Shown: positions 7,759-15,060 of the stretch, piece after piece | Layout of the letters: each line of letters begins with the position of its first letter | How positions within the stretch are numbered: the stretch's first letter is position 1 | Assembly (NCBI GenBank): GCA_964627505.1 | Contig: CAZVKB010000010.1 | Coordinates: 1 to 43,971 of the forward strand | Source: JACJWR01 sp964627505 | GTDB taxonomy: Bacteria; Actinomycetota; Actinomycetes; S36-B12; UBA10799 | DNA: 43,971 nt | Direction of reading: 5' to 3' | The notes under the pieces: generated by a model | Database searches by the model: none | Seen by the model: only the letters and a program-made list of their open reading frames with translations | What the model was told of the DNA's origin: nothing | Position numbers and translations under genes: made by a program

Positions 7759-9248
7759 CGCGCGGATCGTTCGCGCTGGTTCTACACAGCCATCTGCCGT
7801 GGTTGGCCCATCACGGGTCGTGGCCGGTGGGCGAAGAGTGGCTCTACCAGGCGTGGGCTGCCAGTTACCTGCCGGTGCTCGATGTGCTCGATGAGTTGGC
7901 CGCCGAAGGTCGTACCGATGTGCTCACGCTTGGGATCACACCTGTGTTGGCCGCGCAACTTGACGATCCGCACACGCTGGCGGGGTTTGCCACGTGGTTA
8001 GGTTTCTGGCAAGCCCGCAGCGAGGAGCTCGCCTGCGAACGCGACCCGATGCTAAGAGAACTCGGCAAGTACGAGTTCACCGCTGCCACCGACGCTCTGG
8101 CGGCACATCAACGCCGGGGTGCGCTCGCTCCGTCATTTCGGCGGCTGGCCGACGCTGGCGTCCTCGAACTCCTCGGCGGCCCGGCCACCCACCCGTTTCA
8201 ACCGTTGTATCCCGATGAGGTGGTGCGCGCAGGGCTGCGGATCGGCCGTGACGACGCGATGCTGCGCTGGGGTCGTCGGCCGGCGGGGATCTGGGCCCCG
8301 GAGTGTGGGTACCGACCAGGGTTGGAAGCGACCTATGCAGAGTCCGGAGTGACGCATTTCTTGGTGGATGGGCCGACATTTCGGCATGTTGGAGCAGACA
8401 CCTGCGCGGGGCGGACAGTGGGGGAGAGCGGGGTAGTGGCATTTGCCCGGGACCTGGATGTCACCTATCGCGTGTGGTCGCCCCGCCGCGGGTATCCCTC
8501 CGATCCGTACTACCGGGATTTCCACACTTACCACCACGGCACCGGATTTCGGCCGGCGCGGGTGACGAGCGTGCACACGCCCAGTGATCAGAAGGCGCCG
8601 TACGATCCGGCGGCGGTGGATGCGGTGGTGGCGCGAGATGCCGCTGATTTTGTGTCCGTCGTCACTGCCCGGCTGGACCAGATTGCTGCGCAACGCGGTC
8701 GGCCCGGCTTAGTTGTGGCGGCCTACGACACTGAGCTGTTTGGGCATTGGTGGCACGAGGGGCCGGCATGGCTCGCCGCGGTGCTCCGGGCACTGCCCGA
8801 GGCCGGGGTGGAGGTGACCACCTTGGCTGGGGCCCAGGCGTCCGGCCATGTCGGTGCGCCCATCGAGTTGGCCGCTGGTTCGTGGGGTTCAGGAAAGGAC
8901 TGGCGAGTGTGGACGGGCGCCCCGGTGGCGGACATGGTGGCCGACAACGATCGACTCGTGCGCACATGGCAGAAGTTGCCGGCGTCCCGCTGGGACCAGC
9001 GTGATCCGGTGGCCGACCAAATCGCCCGGGAGGCGCTCCTGGCTCTTTCCAGCGACTGGGCGTTCATGGTCACCAAAGACTCAGCCGCGCAGTACGCCCG
9101 TGCCCGACATGACACGCATCACCGGGCGTTCGCCAGACTCGCGGACGCCCGGCTCGCCGGCGACGAGAGTGCCTGCGAGGCAATGCTTTCCGAATCCCGC
9201 GTCCGGGACGGACTGTTTGCGCACTTGGACGCCCGGACGATCTGGTGA
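7755..9248 (+). CDS. GH57 1,4-alpha-glucan branching enzyme with DUF1957 (Rv3031-like)
   Basis: This enzyme would introduce alpha-1,6 branches into an alpha-1,4-glucan. The 497-residue protein shows the GH57 motifs in order: HSHLPW at 11-16, nucleophile Glu183 in GIWAPECGYRPGLE, and acid/base Asp325 in AAYDTELFGHWW. The C-terminal helical domain (about 400-497) contains WAFMVTKDSAAQYARAR, typical of the DUF1957 part of these enzymes. GTG at 7755 overlaps the methyltransferase stop; a TTG at 7743 is possible but unneeded. Pairing with an Rv3030-like methyltransferase and an Rv3032-like glucosyltransferase mirrors the mycobacterial methylglucan locus. It is distinct from the GH13 branching enzyme GlgB, which is not in this window. 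Confidence 0.93.
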   Translation: MTRGSFALVLHSHLPWLAHHGSWPVGEEWLYQAWAASYLPVLDVLDELAAEGRTDVLTLGITPVLAAQLDDPHTLAGFATWLGFWQARSEELACERDPMLRELGKYEFTAATDALAAHQRRGALAPSFRRLADAGVLELLGGPATHPFQPLYPDEVVRAGLRIGRDDAMLRWGRRPAGIWAPECGYRPGLEATYAESGVTHFLVDGPTFRHVGADTCAGRTVGESGVVAFARDLDVTYRVWSPRRGYPSDPYYRDFHTYHHGTGFRPARVTSVHTPSDQKAPYDPAAVDAVVARDAADFVSVVTARLDQIAAQRGRPGLVVAAYDTELFGHWWHEGPAWLAAVLRALPEAGVEVTTLAGAQASGHVGAPIELAAGSWGSGKDWRVWTGAPVADMVADNDRLVRTWQKLPASRWDQRDPVADQIAREALLALSSDWAFMVTKDSAAQYARARHDTHHRAFARLADARLAGDESACEAMLSESRVRDGLFAHLDARTIW

Positions 9249-9356
9249 CTGTTCGCACATGCGTGTTGTCGCAGGTGAGGAGCGGGTGATCGGCCTTGGC
9301 TGCGCGGGTAGTCGGGAAAGGGAGGGGGGATGAATGGCGGTTTGGCTACTGGCGGG

Positions 9357-9414
9357 TAACATAGCCCCACGCGGTGCCCATTCTGGTGCCGATCACAGGC
9401 CGGGACGTCCGGCC
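9357..9414 (+). promoter_or_regulatory. etfB promoter/leader region with a hairpin
   Basis: The 193-nt gap before etfB holds TAACAT (9357-9362), a possible -10, and a perfect 6-bp stem GGCCGG/CCGGCC with a 5-nt loop (9398-9414). The hairpin lies 10 nt before GGAGG (9425-9429). I see no small gene or tRNA in this gap. Promoter assignment is weak; the hairpin is clear. Confidence 0.35.
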
Positions 9415-9441
9415 GCATACACGTGGAGGTAGTGGCACGAC

Positions 9442-10221
9442 ATGAAGATCGTGGTCTGCGTCAAGCAGGTGCCCGACACCTGGGCCGAGAAGAAACTCAA
9501 CCCCACCGACAGCACGCTCGACCGGGCTTCCGTCGATGCCGTGGTGAATGAGCTCGACGAATATGCCATCGAAGAGGCACTGCAAATCGCAGAGGCCAAC
9601 GATGGCGAGGTCGTGGTGCTCTCGATGGGTCCCGACCGTACGACCGAGTCGATCCGCAAGGCGCTGAGCATGGGTGCCGCCCGCGGTGTGCTGGTCACCG
9701 ACGATGCGTTGCACGGCTCGTGTGCCGTGGGCACGTCCAAAGCGCTGGCGAAGGCCATCGCGGCGGAAGCCCCGGACCTCGTGGTTTTCGGTTCCGAATC
9801 CACCGACGCCCGCATGAGTGTTGTGCCAGCGATGGTCGCGGAGCGCTTGGGCTACCCGCAACTGACCTTCGCCAACAAGGTGGAAGTGTCAGCTGGGAAT
9901 GTCAAAATTCACCGGCAGACCGAAGCCGGGTACGACATCGTGGAGGGCGCCACCCCGGCGGTGGTTTCCGTGGTCGAGAAGATCAACGAGCCGCGCTACC
10001 CCAACTTCAAGGGCATCATGGCCGCCAAAAAGAAGAAGATCGACACCATGTCCGTCGCGGACCTCGGTCTCGCCGGAGCTGAGGTCGGCGCTGCTGGCGC
10101 CACCACTTCGGTGGTCGAGTTCGCCGATGCGCCCCCACGCGCAGCAGGTGTGGTCGTTACCGATGCCGGTGATGGTGGCGTGAAGATCGCCGAATTCCTG
10201 TCCGCCCAGAAGTTCATCTAG
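9442..10221 (+). CDS. etfB: electron transfer flavoprotein beta subunit
   Basis: EtfB binds AMP and, with EtfA, carries electrons from acyl-CoA and other flavin dehydrogenases to the membrane quinone pool. The 259-residue product begins MKIVVCVKQVPDTWAEKKL and contains NELDEYAIEEALQIAE (about 34-49) and VVFGSESTDARMSVVPAM, all typical of group I ETF beta chains. GGAGG lies 12 nt before the ATG, a little long. etfA follows after 13 nt, so they form an operon. In mycobacteria etfB-etfA (fixA-fixB, Rv3029c-Rv3028c) are next to the same alpha-glucan genes, so this neighbourhood is conserved. Confidence 0.97.
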   Translation: MKIVVCVKQVPDTWAEKKLNPTDSTLDRASVDAVVNELDEYAIEEALQIAEANDGEVVVLSMGPDRTTESIRKALSMGAARGVLVTDDALHGSCAVGTSKALAKAIAAEAPDLVVFGSESTDARMSVVPAMVAERLGYPQLTFANKVEVSAGNVKIHRQTEAGYDIVEGATPAVVSVVEKINEPRYPNFKGIMAAKKKKIDTMSVADLGLAGAEVGAAGATTSVVEFADAPPRAAGVVVTDAGDGGVKIAEFLSAQKFI

Positions 10222-10234
10222 GAGCAGCGTAGAA

Positions 10235-11188
10235 ATGGCAGAGATCCTCGTTCTGGTAGACCACGCCGATGGTGCGGTCAAAAAAGTAACGCTTGAGTTG
10301 TTGACGTTGGCGGCGACGGTCGGTGAGCCGTCAGCGGTGTTCATCGGCAAGGGTGCCGACACGGCAGTGCCGGTGCTCGCTGAGCACGGCGCGGTGAAGG
10401 TATATGTGGCCGAAGGCGATGACTACACCGACCACGTTGTGGCTCCCAAAGCGTCGGTGTTGGCGGCCGTTGTGGCCGACGTTTCGCCTGCGGCAGTGCT
10501 CATTCCGTCGTCCGCCGAAGGCAAAGAGATCGGTGCTCGGCTGGCCGTCAAGTTGGATTCGGGCATCATCACCGACGCGGTCGGGTTGGCAGCGGACCTG
10601 TCGGCCACGCAGTCGGTGTTCGGCGGTGGCGTCATCGTCACATCGAAGGTGGACGCGGGTGTACCGGTGATCACGGTTCGTCCGAACAGTTCGCCAGTCG
10701 TGGCGGCTGCTGCAGCTGGGGAGCGCGTGGTGGTTTCACCCGATCTCAGTGCTGCGGATAAGGCTGCGAAGATCACCGGCAGCGTGGTGGAGGCCAAGGA
10801 CTCGCGTCCGGACCTCGCCGAGGCGGCAGTTGTGGTTTCGGGAGGACGCGGTGTGGGTGGCGCGGAGAACTTCGCGATCATCGAAGCGCTCGCCGACTCG
10901 CTCGGTGCTGCAGTCGGTGCGTCTCGGGCTGCGACGGATGCCGGTTGGTACCCCCACCAATTCCAGGTGGGGCAGACTGGCAAGACGGTTTCCCCGCAGT
11001 TGTACATCGCCAACGGCATCTCGGGTGCGATTCAGCACCGCGCTGGCATGCAAACGTCGAAGACCATCGTGGTGGTGAACAAAGATCCAGAAGCGCCGAT
11101 TTTCGAATTGGCTGACTTCGGTGTCGTCGGTGACTTGTTCACTGTGGTGCCCCAGTTGACCGACGAAATCGCGACCCGCAAGGGTTAG
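10235..11188 (+). CDS. etfA: electron transfer flavoprotein alpha subunit
   Basis: EtfA binds FAD in its C-terminal domain. The 317-residue protein carries an N-terminal alpha/beta domain and then the FAD-binding signature, starting at GGRGVGGAENFAIIEALA, with VGASRAATDAGW, VGQTGKTVSPQLYIA and GISGAIQHRAGM following in the expected order (about 204-275). FELADFGVVGDLF near the end is typical. GGAGCAG lies about 8 nt upstream of the ATG. It is translated directly after etfB and is followed by two terminator-like hairpins, marking the operon end. Confidence 0.97.
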   Translation: MAEILVLVDHADGAVKKVTLELLTLAATVGEPSAVFIGKGADTAVPVLAEHGAVKVYVAEGDDYTDHVVAPKASVLAAVVADVSPAAVLIPSSAEGKEIGARLAVKLDSGIITDAVGLAADLSATQSVFGGGVIVTSKVDAGVPVITVRPNSSPVVAAAAAGERVVVSPDLSAADKAAKITGSVVEAKDSRPDLAEAAVVVSGGRGVGGAENFAIIEALADSLGAAVGASRAATDAGWYPHQFQVGQTGKTVSPQLYIANGISGAIQHRAGMQTSKTIVVVNKDPEAPIFELADFGVVGDLFTVVPQLTDEIATRKG

Positions 11189-11197
11189 ATCTCCAAC

Positions 11198-11220
11198 CCC
11201 CGTGCGCTAACTAGCGCGGG
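11198..11220 (+). terminator. hairpin after etfA (first of two)
   Basis: GCGCT-AACT-AGCGC forms a perfect stem, extended by CCC/GGG across a 2-nt bulge, 9 nt after the etfA stop. A second small hairpin CTGCG-TTT-CGCAG follows immediately. There is no U-run. It probably contributes to termination or 3'-end stability. Confidence 0.45.
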
Positions 11221-11270
11221 CTGCGTTTCGCAGCGGTACAGGTGGATTGCATTGCTGCACTAGTGGTTGC

Positions 11271-11326
11271 AGAAGGCGGGCTCGTGGTCGGTCGGGAAGT
11301 GATTCCCCACCGCGGGCCCGCTTTCT
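11271..11326 (+). terminator. long hairpin terminator downstream of etfBA
   Basis: Two 14-nt arms, 11271-11284 and 11313-11326, pair completely when two G-U pairs are allowed (AGAAGGCGGGCTCG against CGGGCCCGCTTTCT). Inside the loop GGGAA/TTCCC gives a second stem. The distal arm ends in CTTTCT, a weak T-rich tail. It sits about 100 nt before pyk and would separate the etf and pyk transcripts. Confidence 0.6.
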
Positions 11327-11413
11327 GCTGCGTACGTAGGAGCGGTGGGTGAGATCCTGGCGGCTGCCGGAGCGCGTGCCGGTGCGAATCGCGCGTATCA
11401 GATGCTAATCCGC

Positions 11414-11419
11414 TAGTTT
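11414..11419 (+). promoter_or_regulatory. -10 element (TAGTTT) for leaderless pyk
   Basis: TAGTTT is followed by 7 nt and then GTG at 11427. The spacing puts the transcription start at or next to the start codon. No ribosome-binding site is present, and this supports the GTG start over TTG 11418, which overlaps the hexamer. Confidence 0.55.
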
Positions 11420-11426
11420 GGACACC

Positions 11427-12851
11427 GTGCGCCGCGCGAAAATTGTCTGCACCCTAGGTCCCGCCACATCGAGTCCAGAATCGATCCGCCAGTTGGTGGA
11501 GGCGGGCATGGATGTGGCCCGATTCAATCTCAGTCACGGCACCCATGCTGAACACGAGCAGGTGTACGCGGCTGTGCGCGAAGCCTCATTGGCGTGCGGC
11601 AAAGCGGTTGGCATTCTGGTGGACCTGCAAGGGCCCAAAATCAGACTGGGCACCTTCGCCGACGGGCCGGTGACCCTGGTCAACGGCGAGCGGTTCACCA
11701 TCACGGTTGCCGATTGTGTCGGCGATCAACATCGCTGTTCCACCACCTACGCAGGTCTCACCGGTGACGTGCAGCCGGGCGATCGCATCCTGATCGACGA
11801 CGGCCGGGTGGCACTGCGCGTAGTGGCGGTGGACGGTGACGATGTCATCACCGAGGTAGTCGAAGGCGGTCCGATTTCCGACCACAAGGGCATCAACTTG
11901 CCGGGGGTGGCGGTGAGTGTGCCCGCCCTGTCGGACAAAGACATCGCCGACCTGCGCTGGGCCCTGGTAACCGGATTCGACATCGTGGCCCTGAGTTTTG
12001 TGCGTTCGGCCGAAGACATCTCCGGGGTATTGGAAATCATGTCGGAGATCGGCGTGCGATTGCCGGTCCTGGCCAAGATCGAGAAGCCGCAGGCCGTGGC
12101 CAACCTCGACGGCATTATCGCGGCGTTCGACGGCATCATGGTGGCCCGCGGCGACCTGGGAGTGGAACTGCCGTTGGAAGACGTCCCGCTGGTGCAGAAG
12201 CAGGCCATCGATGATTGCCGACGCGCAGGCAAACCCGTAATCGTTGCCACCCAGATGCTCGATTCCATGATCACCGCTTCGCGCCCGACGCGGGCGGAAG
12301 TTTCCGATGTGGCCAACGCCGTACTCGACGGCACCGACGCGGTGATGCTGTCGGGTGAAACCAGCATCGGAGCCCACCCGACTCTGGTCGTGGAGACCAT
12401 GGCTCGAATCATTGAAAAGTCCGAGCGTGACGGAGTACAGCGCGCTGGTGACCCGGGATTTGTGGAAGCCACTGGTACCGCTCGCGCGCTGACCCGAGCA
12501 GCCGCAGTTGTGGCCAAGCAGATCGGGGCCCGATACCTGTGCACCTTCACCGAAACCGGCTTGTCCGCCAGACTGGTGTCCCGGCACCGACCTGACATGC
12601 CCATTTTGGCCTTCTCCCCGCACGAACAAACTCGGGCGCAACTTTCGCTGGTGTGGGGTGTGGAAACCTACCTGGTACGCCAGGTCAATCACACCGACGA
12701 CATGGTGCGTCAGGTGGAAGCCGAACTGCTCGACCACGAACGGGCCGAACTCGGCGATCGGGTGGTGATGGTGGCGGGGGTGCCGCCCGGGGTACCAGGC
12801 ACGACCAACGGCCTGCGGGTCCATTTGATGGGCATGGCCGGACCGTACTAG
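11427..12851 (+). CDS. pyk: pyruvate kinase
   Basis: Pyruvate kinase makes pyruvate and ATP from phosphoenolpyruvate and ADP, the last step of glycolysis. The 474-residue protein starts MRRAKIVCTLGPAT. Key residues are Lys217 and Glu219 in VLAKIEK, Asp243 in VARGDLGVELPLEDV, the TQMLDSM segment, and MLSGETSIGAHP. The B domain (about 70-168) and the C-terminal regulatory domain (about 340-474) are complete, so this is a full-length enzyme. A TTG at 11418 would add three residues but overlaps the promoter hexamer. It stands alone, with a terminator upstream and a convergent gene (bldD) downstream. Confidence 0.97.
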   Translation: MRRAKIVCTLGPATSSPESIRQLVEAGMDVARFNLSHGTHAEHEQVYAAVREASLACGKAVGILVDLQGPKIRLGTFADGPVTLVNGERFTITVADCVGDQHRCSTTYAGLTGDVQPGDRILIDDGRVALRVVAVDGDDVITEVVEGGPISDHKGINLPGVAVSVPALSDKDIADLRWALVTGFDIVALSFVRSAEDISGVLEIMSEIGVRLPVLAKIEKPQAVANLDGIIAAFDGIMVARGDLGVELPLEDVPLVQKQAIDDCRRAGKPVIVATQMLDSMITASRPTRAEVSDVANAVLDGTDAVMLSGETSIGAHPTLVVETMARIIEKSERDGVQRAGDPGFVEATGTARALTRAAAVVAKQIGARYLCTFTETGLSARLVSRHRPDMPILAFSPHEQTRAQLSLVWGVETYLVRQVNHTDDMVRQVEAELLDHERAELGDRVVMVAGVPPGVPGTTNGLRVHLMGMAGPY

Positions 12852-12874
12852 CCCGAGTCGGGCCTGCTGCGCCC
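12852..12874. terminator. possible bidirectional terminator between pyk and bldD
   Basis: CCCGAGTCGGG and the overlapping GGGC-N7-GCCC are short mutually exclusive stems in the 24-nt gap between two convergent genes. They are too small to be certain; position is the main argument. Confidence 0.25.
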
Positions 12875-12875
12875 C

Positions 12876-13370
12876 CTATTGCGCAAAAGCGGCGCGCGCC
12901 TCCGGGTTGAGCACACCCCACTCGATGAAAAGTTCGGCCAGCGCAGCCGGCGGTTCGTCATAGATCGCAGCGAGCGCCCGTAGGTCCTCCTGGCGAATCG
13001 AGAGGACCCGTCCGTTGTAGTCGCCCCGCTGCGCCTGGATAGAGGCGACATAACGGTGTAGCGGGCCGACCCGGTCATCGGGAATTGCGCTCAGCGCTTC
13101 CAGATTGAGTACCAATTTGGGGGTGGCGAGCGAGCGTGTGCGCGTTCTGGCATCGGGTAGCACTTCGGCCACTGGTACACCGTAGAACTCGGCCAGTTCG
13201 GCCAGTTTGGCCACGGTCACCGCGCGATCTCCACGCTCATAGGAGCCCACCACGACGGCCTTCCACCTGCCGTGGGACTTTTCCTCCACCCCTTGCAGGC
13301 TCAATCCCTGCTGTTGGCGCAATGACCGTAAGCGCAGTCCCAAATTCTTCGCGTACTCGTTTGTGGCCAT
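12876..13370 (-). CDS. bldD: BldD, c-di-GMP-responsive transcription regulator
   Basis: BldD is an actinobacterial DNA-binding regulator that dimerises when its C-terminal domain binds cyclic di-GMP. The 164-residue product has an Xre-type helix-turn-helix (about 8-70) with the near-invariant GVEEKSHGRWKAVVVGSYE, and a C-terminal domain with the c-di-GMP signature RGD-X8-RQED: Arg115, Asp117, Arg126 and Asp129 are all present. ATG 13370 is chosen because GAGG lies 6 nt upstream and the N-terminus matches the family; earlier starts add an unrelated leader. It is divergent from pyrR, an adjacency also known in Streptomyces. A phosphodiesterase with an intact EAL domain at 32587-35004 is a plausible partner in controlling ligand level. 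Confidence 0.95.
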   Translation of the reverse strand: MATNEYAKNLGLRLRSLRQQQGLSLQGVEEKSHGRWKAVVVGSYERGDRAVTVAKLAELAEFYGVPVAEVLPDARTRTRSLATPKLVLNLEALSAIPDDRVGPLHRYVASIQAQRGDYNGRVLSIRQEDLRALAAIYDEPPAALAELFIEWGVLNPEARAAFAQ

Positions 13371-13399
13371 GAGGTGCCTCGCAAGCGATGAGCCGAAAT

Positions 13400-13427
13400 A
13401 GTTAACTGACGATAGCAACTCTGAGTT
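13400..13427. promoter_or_regulatory. dyad-rich operator candidate in the bldD/pyrR intergenic region
   Basis: Two small palindromes lie 30-57 nt upstream of the bldD start: AGTTAACT (13400-13407) and AACTCTGAGTT (13417-13427). The tract is AT-rich compared with its surroundings. On the minus strand TAACTA could be the bldD -10. BldD autoregulates in Streptomyces, so an autoregulatory site here is plausible, but these sequences do not exactly match the AGTGA-N-TCAC type box I remember. Confidence 0.35.
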
Positions 13428-13512
13428 ACTGCGATGCGCCCGACATACCGGTTTCCACCCGGAGTACATCCGCCCACGGCAGGTGAGTACGGTGGGAACG
13501 TTCCTTTAACGG

Positions 13513-13530
13513 CCCGTCCAGTGAGGCGGG
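13513..13530 (+). promoter_or_regulatory. PyrR-binding RNA hairpin in the pyr operon leader
   Basis: The stem CCCG/CGGG encloses TCCAGTGAGG, which matches the PyrR recognition loop UCCNGNGAGG known from Bacillus attenuators. The hairpin ends one base before the AAGGAG ribosome-binding site (13532-13537) of pyrR. No attenuator terminator follows, so PyrR with UMP or UTP bound would most simply block translation initiation, as proposed for mycobacteria. A possible -10, TACGGT, lies at 13486-13491. Confidence 0.75.
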
Positions 13531-13545
13531 GAAGGAGTGGCAAAA

Positions 13546-14094
13546 GTGCGACAAGTCTTAGACGCCACCGATGTGGATCGGGCTCTTACCCGAATTGCTC
13601 ATGAGATTCTCGAGGCCAATCGGGGCCCTGACCATTTGGTGATTCTCGGTATCCCGGCTCGCGGGGAATTGTTGGCTCGACGCATCGCCGCCAAGATCGG
13701 CGACATCGAGGGGGTGTCCGTGCCGTACGGCTCCTTGGACATCACCTTGTACCGCGACGATCTCGCCCGGCACCCAGTCCGCCCGCTCGGGCCCACCACC
13801 ATTCCCACCGGGGGAATCGACGACCTGGTGGTGATTCTGGTCGACGACGTGCTCTTTTCCGGCCGCACCGTGCGGGCCGCACTCGATGCGCTGGTGGGCA
13901 TCGGCCGCCCCCGTGCTGTGCGCCTCGCGGTACTCGTGGATCGGGGGCATCGGGAGTTGCCTATTAGGCCCGACTACGTCGGAAAGAATCTCCCGACATC
14001 CACATTCGAACGGGTGGCGGTGCGGGTGGCCGAACTCGACGGCGTGGACACTGTGATGGTGGGTAGCGCCAATGCCGAGGACGGTGTTCGGTGA
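13546..14094 (+). CDS. pyrR: PyrR, bifunctional pyrimidine operon RNA-binding regulator/uracil phosphoribosyltransferase
   Basis: PyrR senses UMP/UTP, binds the pyr mRNA leader and also has uracil phosphoribosyltransferase activity. The 182-residue product has the type I phosphoribosyltransferase fold with the PRPP loop VVILVDDVLFSGRTVRAALD and basic RNA-binding segments (for example GIPARGELLARRIAAKI). GTG 13546 is preferred: AAGGAG is 8 nt upstream. GTG 13537 would overlap that ribosome-binding site. The matching RNA target is directly upstream, so feedback on the whole operon is very likely. The stop overlaps the pyrB GTG by 4 nt. Confidence 0.95.
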   Translation: MRQVLDATDVDRALTRIAHEILEANRGPDHLVILGIPARGELLARRIAAKIGDIEGVSVPYGSLDITLYRDDLARHPVRPLGPTTIPTGGIDDLVVILVDDVLFSGRTVRAALDALVGIGRPRAVRLAVLVDRGHRELPIRPDYVGKNLPTSTFERVAVRVAELDGVDTVMVGSANAEDGVR

Positions 14095-15026
14095 AACACC
14101 TGCTCAGTGCCGCAGACCTCACGAGAGATGAGGCTGTCGCACTGCTGGACACGGCCGTAGAACTTGCCGCAGTCGCCGATCGGCCCGTGAAGAAGCTGCC
14201 CACCCTGCGCGGCCGCACGGTAGTGAACCTATTTTTTGAAGACAGCACCCGTACCCGCATCTCATTTGAAGCTGCCGCCAAGCGCCTGTCGGCGGACGTC
14301 ATCAACTTCTCCGCCAAGGGTTCGAGCGTGTCCAAAGGCGAAAGCCTGAAAGACACTGCGTTGACGTTGGAGGCCATGGGTGCCGATGCGGTGGTGATCC
14401 GGCACTCCTCCTCCGGAGCGCCGCACCGGTTGGCACACTCCGGCTGGATCCAGGGTCAGGTGGTCAACGCCGGTGACGGCACCCACGAGCACCCCACGCA
14501 GGCCTTGCTCGACGCCTTCACTATTCGCCGCTCACTCGGCGGTGACAAGGGTGACCTCGCCGGGCTCCGGGTCACCATCGTCGGCGATGTGTTGCACTCC
14601 CGGGTGGCCCGCTCCAACGTATTGCTGCTCGACACCCTGGGCGCCGAGGTGACCTTGATCGCACCCCCCACACTCGTGCCCGTGGGGGTGTCGAATTGGC
14701 CGTGCCGGGTGTCGTATGACATTGACGAGGCGCTGCGCGATACCGACGCGGTGATGATGCTCCGGGTGCAGCGCGAGCGAATGAAGGGCACTTTTTTCCC
14801 ATCCGAGCGGGAGTACTCGCGCCGCTACGGACTCGATGGGCGACGCCTGGAGACACTGCCCGAACACGCCATCGTGATGCACCCCGGTCCCATGAACCGC
14901 GGGGTGGAGATCGCTGCGGAGGTGGCCGATTCACCGCGCTCAGTCATTGTGCAACAAGTGACCAATGGCGTCAGTGTGCGCATGGCAGTGCTCTACACCA
15001 TGCTCGGCGGCGCGGTGGCTGCATGA
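14091..15026 (+). CDS. pyrB: aspartate carbamoyltransferase catalytic subunit
   Basis: PyrB condenses carbamoyl phosphate with aspartate. The 311-residue protein has the carbamoyl-phosphate loop FFEDSTRTRISFE (Ser52-Arg56), SSVSKGESLKDT with the active-site Ser/Lys loop, HEHPTQALLDAF (His134-Gln137), and the C-terminal HPGPMNRGVE. No pyrI regulatory chain gene is present, so control would come from PyrR. GTG start overlaps the pyrR stop (GTGA). It is followed by pyrC after 34 nt. Confidence 0.97.
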   Translation: MKHLLSAADLTRDEAVALLDTAVELAAVADRPVKKLPTLRGRTVVNLFFEDSTRTRISFEAAAKRLSADVINFSAKGSSVSKGESLKDTALTLEAMGADAVVIRHSSSGAPHRLAHSGWIQGQVVNAGDGTHEHPTQALLDAFTIRRSLGGDKGDLAGLRVTIVGDVLHSRVARSNVLLLDTLGAEVTLIAPPTLVPVGVSNWPCRVSYDIDEALRDTDAVMMLRVQRERMKGTFFPSEREYSRRYGLDGRRLETLPEHAIVMHPGPMNRGVEIAAEVADSPRSVIVQQVTNGVSVRMAVLYTMLGGAVAA

Positions 15027-15060
15027 ACACCGGCAGCATTTGTGGACTGGAGGCTTCGAA

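Noticed and set aside
11189..11426. Small RNA or tRNA gene in the etfA-pyk gap
   Set aside because: The hairpins look like terminators; no cloverleaf, anticodon arm or CCA-type acceptor could be drawn.
11586..12824. 412-codon minus-strand frame opposite pyk
   Set aside because: Shadow of pyruvate kinase codon bias; rich in His, Gln and Gly, no motif, no ribosome-binding site.
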